Positions 43,725-51,283 of a stretch of 64,000 nt of DNA are shown piece by piece (position 1 is the stretch's first letter; every line of letters starts with the position of its first letter). The position numbers and the translations under genes are program-made. The stretch is taken from the NCBI GenBank assembly GCA_039180675.1, contig JBCDDC010000023.1:10085-74084 (forward strand), in the 5' to 3' direction. Source of the DNA: Thermohalobaculum sp039180675 (GTDB lineage Bacteria; Pseudomonadota; Alphaproteobacteria; Rhodobacterales; Rhodobacteraceae). Under the pieces are notes generated by a model, which was not told the DNA's origin, searched no databases, and saw only the letters and a list, made by a program, of their open reading frames with translations.

Positions 43725-44525
43725 TCACGGCAGATCGAGCCACCAGTCCGGCGCGGCCCCAGGAAACGGGTCGGGCCGGAAATAGGCGATGATGCGCGGG
43801 GCCTCGCCCCCTCCTTCCCCCCAGGGCGCCACACCATGCAGGGCGAGACGGTGGACAAGATAGGCCTGGCCCGGTTGCGCATGGACCTCGATGCGGGCGC
43901 AGGTCTCAAAGACCCGTCGCCGGGTGGCGACATAGGTCTCAGTGATCACTTCCCTGCCCCAATCGCCCGGCGCTAGTCCCGCAAACCGGTCCCGAAACGC
44001 GGCGCGCATGATCTCTTGCGATCCTTCCCAGACTACGAGCGGCGCGGCCTGAGGCGGTGTCGCGCTCAGCGGAATGCCGAGGATGAAGCCGTGGACTTCA
44101 CCGAGCGTGCGGTCGCGGTTCTGATCGCGCAACAGCCCGTCGACATGGGCGGCGTCGCGATCCCGGCGAAATCGGAAACTCGCCTCGGATTCCTGGGCCC
44201 AAGGTTTGGGATAGCCCGGATAGCAGACCGATATCTGCGCTGGGTCGAGCGCGACATCCTCGACCCCGATAGAGGCGCAGGCAGCGCGGAACGCCTCGCC
44301 TGCCAGCGCGGGCACCCGGCCGGGGACGCTGCCATCTGGCGCGTTAGGGAAGATGTTCACTCCTGCAAACCATGTGCCGCCACAACGGAGCCAATCGGAC
44401 TGCGCCTGCGGGTCGGCCATGATATCTTCGGCCACCGGGCGGGCAGCGCTCGCCCATTCCTCCAACGCAGGATCGGTATCGAATAACGCCCAGCCTGCCT
44501 TGGCCAGTCTTTCCTGGTGGTTCAT
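43725..44525 (-). CDS. Putative phytanoyl-CoA dioxygenase-like / 2OG-Fe(II) oxygenase
   Basis: This 266-residue protein shows the HxD...H iron-binding arrangement of 2-oxoglutarate dioxygenases: AAHVDGLLRDQ (His-x-Asp) near residue 140, and VHRLALHGVAPW near residue 225, followed by RIIAYFRP, where the Arg could bind 2-oxoglutarate. Outside these motifs I see no strong family signature, and the substrate is unknown. The start is fused to the dusA stop by a 4-base overlap, suggesting cotranscription. Confidence 0.65.
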   Translation of the reverse strand: MNHQERLAKAGWALFDTDPALEEWASAARPVAEDIMADPQAQSDWLRCGGTWFAGVNIFPNAPDGSVPGRVPALAGEAFRAACASIGVEDVALDPAQISVCYPGYPKPWAQESEASFRFRRDRDAAHVDGLLRDQNRDRTLGEVHGFILGIPLSATPPQAAPLVVWEGSQEIMRAAFRDRFAGLAPGDWGREVITETYVATRRRVFETCARIEVHAQPGQAYLVHRLALHGVAPWGEGGGEAPRIIAYFRPDPFPGAAPDWWLDLP

Positions 44526-45526
44526 TCGGCCGCCTGCTCCGGCGGCGCGACTTCGGTGAGCGCCTGTTCGATCACTTCGACCCCCGCGCCCGTTCGATGC
44601 GCCTGCTCCGAAAGCACGCGCCGCCAGCGCCGCGCACCCGGCCTGCCATTGAAGGCGCCGAGCATGTGGCGGGTGATCTGATGCAGCCGTGTCCCCGCCG
44701 CCAGTTGCGTCTCGATATAGTGATACATCGCGCGGACTGCGGCCTCTGGCGCAACCTCCGGCCGGTCATCGCCCCAGACAAGGCGGTCGGCGCGGCCGAG
44801 CAGGCCCGACGGGTCGTGATAGGCCGCCCGCCCGATCATCACGCCGTCGAAATGCTCAAGATGGCGGCAGGCATCCTCTAGCGTCTCGATCCCGCCATTG
44901 AGCGAGATCTGCAGATCCGGCCGTGCCGCCTTCACGCGCCGCACGAGATCGTAGTCGAGCGGCGGGATCGTCCGGTTCTCCTTCGGGCTCAGACCATCCA
45001 GCCAGGCCTTCCTCGCGTGGATCGCGATATGGCGCACCCCGCGCGCAGCGATGCGATCGACGAAATCGGGGAGCACGACCTCCGGGTCCTGTTCATCGAC
45101 ACCGATCCGGCATTTGACCGTGATCTCAGGCCCCTGCCCGGCCGCCTCGATCATCGCGGTGACGCAGTCGGCAACAAGCTCCGGCTCGCGCATCAGGCAG
45201 GCGCCGAACGCACCGGATTGCACCCGGTCGGAGGGGCAGCCGACATTGAGATTGATCTCGGCGAAACCGAACGGGAGAGCCCGGCGCACCGCCTCGGCGA
45301 GGATTTCAGGCTCCGACCCCCCGAGCTGCAGGGCGACCGGATGCTCGGCCGGGTCATGGGCATAGAGCCAGTCTGCATCCCCTTTCACCACGCCTGCGGC
45401 GGTGATCATCTCGGTATAGAGCAACGCATGCCGGGTGAACTGCCGGTGAAACACGCGGCAGTGCCTATCGGTCCAGTCCATCATCGGCGCAACAGAGAGG
45501 CGCCTGGATTTGTCCAGATCGGTCAC
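44522..45526 (-). CDS. dusA: tRNA-dihydrouridine synthase A
   Basis: This 334-residue flavoenzyme reduces uridine to dihydrouridine in the D-loop of tRNAs (positions 20/20a in the DusA class). Typical parts are LSVAPMMDWTDRHCR, LQLGGSEPEILAEA, INLNVGCPSDRVQSG, the catalytic Cys in GACLM, and HARKAWLDGLSPKENR. GTG 45526 with GGAGAT before it is the best start; there is no ATG in frame near the domain start, and the open frame continues upstream to 45640. It is the first gene of the dusA-2OG oxygenase pair. Confidence 0.95.
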   Translation of the reverse strand: MTDLDKSRRLSVAPMMDWTDRHCRVFHRQFTRHALLYTEMITAAGVVKGDADWLYAHDPAEHPVALQLGGSEPEILAEAVRRALPFGFAEINLNVGCPSDRVQSGAFGACLMREPELVADCVTAMIEAAGQGPEITVKCRIGVDEQDPEVVLPDFVDRIAARGVRHIAIHARKAWLDGLSPKENRTIPPLDYDLVRRVKAARPDLQISLNGGIETLEDACRHLEHFDGVMIGRAAYHDPSGLLGRADRLVWGDDRPEVAPEAAVRAMYHYIETQLAAGTRLHQITRHMLGAFNGRPGARRWRRVLSEQAHRTGAGVEVIEQALTEVAPPEQAAE

Positions 45527-45716
45527 ATGATCTCCGGTTTCTATCACGACGCGGGTCCTACTCACCCAACCCGACCGTGATCTAGAGCAGCTTGGCCAGT
45601 TTCGCCAGCGCGCCGTCGGCGCCGATGTCTCTCCGGCCACGGCCGTGGGGCGACAGGCTAGCGCAGCACCGAGACAATCATGGAATATCCGCCATTCATT
45701 TGATTATATCCGCCAC

Positions 45717-46718
45717 ATGGAGGCACCGTTTCAGATCTCGGTCATCGTCACGCCGCGGTTTAACATCGCGACGACCCTGCAGTTTCTCGACCCATTCCGG
45801 GTCGCCAACTATCTTGACGGATCGGTCCGGTTCCGCTGGCAGATCCTGTCAGACGGTGGCGGTCAGATTGAAGCGAGCAATGGGCTCAGCCTTGCGACGC
45901 GGGCCTTGGCGGGCGGCGAGGTGCCCGATCTCGGCGTGATCTCCTCAAGCTGGACGCCGGAGGCGTTCTTCGGCGCGCCGATCAGCGGGATCCTGAGACG
46001 TTGGTCGCGGTTTGGCGCGTCGCTCGCAGGTCTCGACACCGGCGCATTTCTGCTGGCCGAGGCCGGACTTCTCTCGGGCCACAGGGCGACGGTGCATTAC
46101 GAGCATATCGACGGGTTTGCCGAGATGTTTCCGGATGTGCGGGTGACCGAGGATCTCTATGTGATCGATGGCGCGCTGATGACCGCCTGCGGTGGCAGCG
46201 CCTCCACCGATCTGGCTTTGCAAGTTATTTCAGGGGCTTGCAGCCCGGCCCTCGCCAATGCCTGCGCGCGCTACGTGTTCCACGAGCGGCTTCGCGGTGA
46301 GGGAACACGCCAGCTGCCCGATCAGGCGGAACCCCTGGGACCAACCGCGCCAGCGCCCCTGCGCGCTGCGATCCAGACGATGGAGGAGCATCTCGAAACA
46401 CCGATCCCCCTGCCGGAGGTTGCCGCCACGGCCGGCCTGTCTCTGCGCCAACTCGAACGGCTCTTCCAGGCGCATGTCGGCAAGTCGCCACAGGGCTACT
46501 ACACAAAGATCCGGCTCGACCGGGCCCGCAGCCTCGTGACCCAGACGACGCTTTCGATGCGGGAGGTCGCACTGGCATCCGGCTTCGCGAGCCCCGAGCA
46601 TTTCTCGCGCGCCTACCGGGCCGCCTTTGGCCTGCCACCCAGGAAGGATCGGCAGGAGGCGCGGCTGCCCTTCGAATTCCGCGCCTGGCCGATGCATCCG
46701 GAAGGCGCGCGCCGGTGA
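45717..46718 (+). CDS. GlxA family transcriptional regulator (DJ-1/PfpI plus AraC)
   Basis: This 333-residue regulator has an N-terminal DJ-1/PfpI-like domain (ISVIVTPRFNIATTL, GASLAGLDTGAFLLAEAG) and a C-terminal AraC helix-turn-helix domain (PLPEVAATAGLSLRQLERLF, VALASGFASPEHFSRAYRAA). Its position just before a Rieske oxygenase and dehydrogenase genes suggests that it activates that cluster in response to a methylated amine, as GbdR and CdhR do in Pseudomonas. The catalytic Cys of protease-like members is not evident. ATG 45717 was chosen because the domain begins there. Confidence 0.87.
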   Translation: MEAPFQISVIVTPRFNIATTLQFLDPFRVANYLDGSVRFRWQILSDGGGQIEASNGLSLATRALAGGEVPDLGVISSSWTPEAFFGAPISGILRRWSRFGASLAGLDTGAFLLAEAGLLSGHRATVHYEHIDGFAEMFPDVRVTEDLYVIDGALMTACGGSASTDLALQVISGACSPALANACARYVFHERLRGEGTRQLPDQAEPLGPTAPAPLRAAIQTMEEHLETPIPLPEVAATAGLSLRQLERLFQAHVGKSPQGYYTKIRLDRARSLVTQTTLSMREVALASGFASPEHFSRAYRAAFGLPPRKDRQEARLPFEFRAWPMHPEGARR

Positions 46719-46806
46719 TTATTGTCAATTGAGCGTCGAATCACATCAATTTATTCTCAGATTTCGCCGCATTCTATCGCCCTGACCGCTGTCACAGGAG
46801 AGCCCC
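46719..46806 (+). promoter_or_regulatory. Putative promoter region of the Rieske oxygenase cluster
   Basis: This 88-base gap is noticeably AT-rich compared with its surroundings (TTATTGTCAATTGAG and CAATTTATTCTCAGATTTC). It is the natural binding place for the regulator encoded just upstream. CAGGAGAG before ATG 46807 is the ribosome site. Confidence 0.4.
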
Positions 46807-47946
46807 ATGACCGCACAGATCAGCCAGGCCGAACTGTCCGCCATCCGCCACGGTTTCCATGCTGACCCGAAACGCTCCAGTTCGCTTCAGGCCGATGCCT
46901 ACACCGATCCGCGCTGGTACGCCTATGAAAAGACAGCGGTGTTCGCGAAGACATGGCAATGGATCTGCCACGCCGAGAAACTAGCGTTGCCGGGCTCCTA
47001 CGTCACAGCCACGGTCGCCGATCTGCCGGTTTGCGTGGTGCGCGATCGGGACGGGGTGCTCAGGGCCTTCTACAATGTCTGCAAGCACAGGGCGCACGAG
47101 CTTTTGCAGGGCGAGGGCCGGACCACGCGGATCATGTGCCCCTATCACGCCTGGGTCTATGACCTGACCGGGCAGCTCCGGCGGGCGCCGGAGACCGAGA
47201 ATCTCCATGATTTCGATGTGAAGGAGATCTGCCTCGATGCGATCCAGGTGGAGGAGTTCTGCTCCTTCATCTTCGTCAACCTCGACCCCGATGCAGCCCC
47301 GCTTCACGAACAATCAGAGGATTTGGGTGTCGAGATCCGGCATTGGGCGCCGGACCTGCCGGACCTCACCTTCGCGCATCGGCTGACCTACGATATCCGC
47401 TCGAACTGGAAGAACGTGGTCGACAACTTTCTGGAATGCTACCACTGCCCGACAGCGCACAAGGATTTCTGCACGCTGGTCGACATGGATACCTACAAGG
47501 TCACGACCTACGGGATCTATTCGAGCCACATGGCCGAGGCAGGCAAGCAGTCGAACTCCGCTTATGCGGTCGACAACGCGACGGTCAAGGATCATGCGGT
47601 CTGGTGGCTGTGGCCCAATACATGCCTTATGCGCTACCCGGGCCGGGGCAATTTCATCGTCATGCATATCATCCCGGCCGGCCCCGACCGGACGCTGGAG
47701 ACCTATGATTTCTTCTTTGAGACCGCCGAGCCGATTCCAGCCGAGGAAGAGGCGATCCGGTATATCGATGAGGTGCTGCAGTCCGAAGACATCGCCCTGG
47801 TCGAAAGCGTTCAACGGGGCATGAACACGCCTGCCTTCACACAAGGGCGGATCGTTCATGACCCTGACGGATCAGGTAAGTCAGAGCACGCGGTGCACCA
47901 TTTCCACGGGCTTATGCTCGACGCCTACGAGACGGGCGCAAGATGA
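46807..47946 (+). CDS. Rieske non-heme iron oxygenase, alpha subunit (quaternary-amine type)
   Basis: This 379-residue oxygenase has the Rieske centre CKHRAH ... CPYHAW (C-x-H-x16-C-x2-H) and the mononuclear iron site NFLECYHCPTAH with His213 and His218. The residue that bridges the two metal sites in most Rieske oxygenases is Asp; here it is Glu210, as in carnitine monooxygenase CntA (known Glu205). This supports a substrate such as carnitine, betaine or a related quaternary amine. The matching reductase is not in the window. It leads a set with two SDRs and a carnitine-dehydrogenase-like gene. Confidence 0.9.
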   Translation: MTAQISQAELSAIRHGFHADPKRSSSLQADAYTDPRWYAYEKTAVFAKTWQWICHAEKLALPGSYVTATVADLPVCVVRDRDGVLRAFYNVCKHRAHELLQGEGRTTRIMCPYHAWVYDLTGQLRRAPETENLHDFDVKEICLDAIQVEEFCSFIFVNLDPDAAPLHEQSEDLGVEIRHWAPDLPDLTFAHRLTYDIRSNWKNVVDNFLECYHCPTAHKDFCTLVDMDTYKVTTYGIYSSHMAEAGKQSNSAYAVDNATVKDHAVWWLWPNTCLMRYPGRGNFIVMHIIPAGPDRTLETYDFFFETAEPIPAEEEAIRYIDEVLQSEDIALVESVQRGMNTPAFTQGRIVHDPDGSGKSEHAVHHFHGLMLDAYETGAR

Positions 47947-48181
47947 CGATGTCCGCGCTCCGAGATGCCGCGTCGACTTCCCGGCGTTTGGTAAGACCTG
48001 CGCACGCGGCGAAAGGCCACCTCCGCGCTTTTGGCAGGCATCCTGGCGCCCTGCGGCCTCTCCACATGCGCATCCACCGGCAGCGCGCCGCGCGGGCAGC
48101 GGCGCCAGGGGGGCGGTGGTCGACACGGCGCAAGGCGGCAGTTGCCTCCCGGCAAGGAGCCTCGGCTCCGGGCGATCGTGA
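47947..48181. other. 235-base gap within the catabolic cluster, with inverted repeats
   Basis: No ORF with coding character is seen here. A 9-bp inverted repeat CCTGGCGCC (48042-48050) / GGCGCCAGG (48101-48109) encloses 50 GC-rich bases, and a small hairpin GGAGC-CTCG-GCTCC (48156-48169) lies just before the next start. It may hold a terminator or internal promoter. Confidence 0.5.
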
Positions 48182-48991
48182 ATGACCGGACGTCTGCGGG
48201 ACAAGATCGCCCTCGTCACCGGCGGGCGCGGCGGCATCGGCCGGGCCATATGCCGACGCTTCACCGCCGAGGGCGCCACCGTCTTCGCCGCCGATCTCAC
48301 CAAACGGGGATCCTTGGGCGAGGCGGGCGACAACGGCGAGTGCGGCACCTTTCTGTCCCTCGACGTGACGTCGGAGGACAACGCCAAGGCGGCAATGGCC
48401 CGCATCGCAGAGGACCACGGCCGGATCGACATCCTCGTCAATGCAGCCGGAATCGAAATTGAGAAAACCATCGAGGAGACCAGCCTCGATGAGTGGAACC
48501 GGATCTTCGCAATCAATGTGACCGGCACATTCCTCGCCTCGAAACACGCCCTGCCCCTCATGCGCACAGCAGCAAAGGACAGCCCGGGCGGCGCGTCGAT
48601 TATCAATTTCGGTTCCTATGACGGGTTCATCGCCGATCCGGGCCTCGCCGCTTATTGCGCCACCAAGGGCGCCGTGCATGCCCTGACCCGGGCCATGGCC
48701 TGCGATCACGGGCCGGAGGGCATTCGCGTCAATGCCATCTGCCCCGGCTATGTGGACACGCCCATGCTGCAGTCGTTCTTCACTGGCGACGGCTCGGGCG
48801 GCGGTGGCGGCTCGATCGACGACCTGCAACAGGCCGTCCGCGACGTGCATCCGCTGAGGACCTACGGCACGCCCGACGACATCGCGAACCTCGTCACCTG
48901 GCTGGCCTCGGACGAGGCGCGATATGCCTCGGGCCAGCTCTGGATCCTCGACGGCGGGCTCTCTGCCCAGGTCCAGCAGATGAGGCTGTGA
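48182..48991 (+). CDS. SDR family oxidoreductase 1
   Basis: This 269-residue short-chain dehydrogenase has the NAD(P) motif TGGRGGIGRAI (residues ~14-24), the NAAG motif in NVLVNAAG-like ILVNAAGIE, and the catalytic Tyr158-x3-Lys162 in AAYCATKGA. Gly-rich insert DGSGGGGGSIDD near residue 205 is unusual. The substrate is unknown; its place after the Rieske gene suggests oxidation of an intermediate. ATG 48182 has only weak upstream ribosome-binding sequence. Confidence 0.9.
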   Translation: MTGRLRDKIALVTGGRGGIGRAICRRFTAEGATVFAADLTKRGSLGEAGDNGECGTFLSLDVTSEDNAKAAMARIAEDHGRIDILVNAAGIEIEKTIEETSLDEWNRIFAINVTGTFLASKHALPLMRTAAKDSPGGASIINFGSYDGFIADPGLAAYCATKGAVHALTRAMACDHGPEGIRVNAICPGYVDTPMLQSFFTGDGSGGGGGSIDDLQQAVRDVHPLRTYGTPDDIANLVTWLASDEARYASGQLWILDGGLSAQVQQMRL

Positions 48992-49054
48992 GACGCGGAT
49001 GACGAGCAGAACCCACGCTGCCGATGAGGCACCCCGCTTGCCCGAAAGTGCGCT

Positions 49055-49792
49055 TTGAACCGGCTCGCGGGCAAACGCGCCCTGATCACCGGCGGACGCC
49101 AGGGGATCGGTCGAGGAATCGTCGAAGCCTTCTTGGCCGAGGGCGCCACGGTGCATACCTGCGGCCGTGGCAGCGCGGCAGAGCTTCCGTCAGGCGCCAT
49201 CTGGCATCAAACCGACGTCGCCGATCCTGCGAGTGTCGCGCGGCTGGCAGAGGCCATCGGCAAGATTGATATCCTCGTCAACAACGCGGGCGTTCAGGTC
49301 GAGAAGACGGTAACCGACAGCACCGATGCCGACTGGGACCTCGTGATGGGCGTCAACACCCGCGGCGTCTTCAACTGCTGCCGCGCGTTCATTCCCCTGA
49401 TGGAGCGCGGAACGATTATCAATATCGGCTCGATCTCGGGGCAAGCCGCCGACCCGTCCATGGCGCTCTACAACGCTTCGAAGGCCTTCGTGCACGGGCT
49501 CACACGGTCGATTGCGGTCGACCACGGACCGGGAATCCGCTGCAACGCGATCTGCCCGGGCTGGATCGAGACCGGAATGCTGGACGCGGGCTTCGACCTC
49601 GCCCGCGACCCGGAAGCCGCCCGTGCCGACGCGCTCGCCCGCCACCCGGTCCGCCGCTTCGGCAAGCCAGCGGACATTGCCGCCATGGCGGTCTGGCTCG
49701 CCTCGGACGAAAGCAGCTTTGCAACCGGCCAGCTTTTCACGATAGACGGGGGCATGACCGCCGCCTCCCCTCTCCAACCAGGATTGTTCTGA
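49055..49792 (+). CDS. SDR family oxidoreductase 2
   Basis: This 245-residue short-chain dehydrogenase starts with RLAGKRALITGGRQGIGRGI, with the cofactor motif TGGRQGIG, then ILVNNAGVQ and the catalytic Tyr139-x3-Lys143 in ALYNASKAF. It shares no more than family similarity with the SDR just upstream. The best start is TTG 49055, since no ATG or GTG is available in frame before the cofactor motif. The stop TGA shares a base with the ATG of the next gene, so the two are coupled. Confidence 0.88.
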   Translation: MNRLAGKRALITGGRQGIGRGIVEAFLAEGATVHTCGRGSAAELPSGAIWHQTDVADPASVARLAEAIGKIDILVNNAGVQVEKTVTDSTDADWDLVMGVNTRGVFNCCRAFIPLMERGTIINIGSISGQAADPSMALYNASKAFVHGLTRSIAVDHGPGIRCNAICPGWIETGMLDAGFDLARDPEAARADALARHPVRRFGKPADIAAMAVWLASDESSFATGQLFTIDGGMTAASPLQPGLF

Positions 49793-50715
49793 TGACCAAG
49801 ACCCCTGTCGGCATTCTCGGCGCTGGCGTGATCGGCGCGAGTTGGGCCTCGCTCTTCCTCGCGGCCGGGCACCGGGTGCAGGTGTACGATGTCGCCGACG
49901 GGTTCGAGGACCAGGTCAAGCGCTATATTGAAACCGCCTGGCCGGTGCTGGAACAATTGGGCCTGACCGGTGGCGACCAGGATGCGGTGACATTCCACCA
50001 CGAGCCCGCCAGTGCCGTCGCCGGCACAGGGTTCATTCAGGAAAGCGTGCCGGAGCGGCTAGAGGTGAAACACGCCCTCTTCCCGCAGATCGAGGAGGCG
50101 CTGGAGCCGGGCGCCGTCGTCAGCTCCTCTGCCTCCGGCCTTATGCTGAGCCAGATGCAGGAATGCTGGAAGGATCCGAGCCCCCTGATCCTCGGCCACC
50201 CCTTCAACCCGCCTCACCTGATCCCTCTGGTGGAGCTGATGGGGAATGACCGCACGGCGCCCGATGCGCTCGACAAGGCCGAAGCCGTCTATCACGGCGC
50301 CGGCAAGGTCACGATCCGTATGAACAAGGAGATCGACGGCCATGTCGCCAACCGCATGCAGGCGGCGCTCTGGCGCGAGGCGATCCATCTGGTGAGCGAA
50401 GGCGTCGCCAGCGTCGAGGATGTCGACAAGGCGATCTGGGCGGGCCCTGGTCTGCGCTGGGCCGCGATGGGGCCAACGCTGATCTTCAACCTCGCGGCCG
50501 GGCCCGGCGGACTGCCGGAATACTGCAATCGGTTCGCTCCCAGCTTCCACCGTTGGTGGGACAATCTCGGCAATCCGCGGCTCGATGAGGAGACCGTTGC
50601 CAAGCTGAAGGCGGGCGTGGATGAGGAAGCAGACGGACGCAGTCTCGAGGATCTCTATGCCGAGCGGGACGCCCTGATCACCGCGATGCTCACGGCGACC
50701 AAGCCTCTCCGCTAG
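49792..50715 (+). CDS. 3-hydroxyacyl-CoA / carnitine dehydrogenase-like enzyme
   Basis: This 307-residue NAD-dependent enzyme has the Rossmann motif GAGVIGASWA (residues 10-19), FIQESVPERLEVK, and the C-terminal family motif VDKAIWAGPGLRWAAMGP. This layout is shared by L-carnitine 3-dehydrogenase and L-gulonate dehydrogenase/lambda-crystallin. Together with the Rieske oxygenase, two SDRs and the GlxA-like regulator, L-carnitine or a related hydroxy-amine is the most likely substrate, but this is inference. Coupled translationally to the preceding SDR gene. Confidence 0.82.
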   Translation: MTKTPVGILGAGVIGASWASLFLAAGHRVQVYDVADGFEDQVKRYIETAWPVLEQLGLTGGDQDAVTFHHEPASAVAGTGFIQESVPERLEVKHALFPQIEEALEPGAVVSSSASGLMLSQMQECWKDPSPLILGHPFNPPHLIPLVELMGNDRTAPDALDKAEAVYHGAGKVTIRMNKEIDGHVANRMQAALWREAIHLVSEGVASVEDVDKAIWAGPGLRWAAMGPTLIFNLAAGPGGLPEYCNRFAPSFHRWWDNLGNPRLDEETVAKLKAGVDEEADGRSLEDLYAERDALITAMLTATKPLR

Positions 50716-50719
50716 CGCC

Positions 50720-50740
50720 CCCTCTCCCAACGGGAGAGGG
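50720..50740. terminator. 9-bp hairpin after the catabolic cluster
   Basis: CCCTCTCCC (50720-50728) and GGGAGAGGG (50732-50740) form a perfect stem with loop AAC, directly after the dehydrogenase gene. A second GGGGAGAGGGGCGC (50743-50756) can pair with the same left arm instead, giving an alternative fold. Similar CCCTCTCCC/GGGAGAGGG elements are common intergenic repeats in Proteobacteria. Confidence 0.6.
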
Positions 50741-50774
50741 CTGGGGAGAGGGGCGCGCCCGGAAGGGCGCCATA

Positions 50775-50817
50775 CAAAGGTGTATGCGGGCGGCACGCCC
50801 GCATTCCGCTCGGTTCG
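50775..50817. repeat. Dispersed palindromic repeat, copy 2
   Basis: A 43-bp element with the same flanks as that at 11965-12003. Its stem ATGCGGGCG / CGCCCGCAT (50784-50792 / 50796-50804) is a perfect 9 bp with loop GCA, 2 bp longer than copy 1. It sits between the dehydrogenase gene and ccmH. Confidence 0.7.
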
Positions 50818-50824
50818 AAAGCGC

Positions 50825-51283
50825 TTAATCCCTCAAAAGCCGCTCAACTTCGGCCTTCTCCTCGGGCGTCAGCGGGCTCTCGGGCACCGCCGGTTCCTTG
50901 CGCTGCCCGCGCAGGTAAACCGCCGCCCCCATGGCCCCCAAGAGAAGCACTACCGGGCCGGACAGCCAGATCACCAGATTGCCGAGGTTGAAGGGCGGGT
51001 TGAGCAGCACGAATTCTCCATAGCGCTCGACCAGGAAGCGCTTGACCTCTCCGTCTGTATCGCCTGCAAGGATGCGTTCGCGAACCAGCAGGCGCAGATC
51101 GCGGGCGAGCCCGGCGCTCGAGTCGTCGATCGACTCGTTGCGGCAGACGAGGCAACGGACCTCCTTGGAAATCTCCCGCGCGCGCTGCTCCAGCACCGGG
51201 TCGTCGAGGATCTCGTCAGGCTGCACCGCATGCGACGGCATGGCGGTCAGAAGACCGACCAGGATGACCAGCGCGCGGATCAT
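50825..51283 (-). CDS. ccmH: Cytochrome c-type biogenesis protein CcmH
   Basis: This 152-residue protein is the thiol-reducing subunit of the System I heme lyase complex. It has a signal peptide (RALVILVGLLTAMPSHA), the redox motif CLVC (Cys44 and Cys47 in VRCLVCRNES), and a C-terminal membrane helix (NLVIWLSGPVVLLLGAMGAA). Its start overlaps the ccmF stop by 4 bases. ccmF, phzF and ccmE follow upstream on the same strand. Confidence 0.95.
   Translation of the reverse strand: MIRALVILVGLLTAMPSHAVQPDEILDDPVLEQRAREISKEVRCLVCRNESIDDSSAGLARDLRLLVRERILAGDTDGEVKRFLVERYGEFVLLNPPFNLGNLVIWLSGPVVLLLGAMGAAVYLRGQRKEPAVPESPLTPEEKAEVERLLRD

Noticed and set aside
48156..48169. Riboswitch before the first SDR gene
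   Set aside because: The hairpin is only 5 bp and no known aptamer pattern can be recognised.
46719..48181. Insertion sequence or transposon around the Rieske gene
   Set aside because: No transposase, no target duplication and no terminal repeats beyond short hairpins were found.
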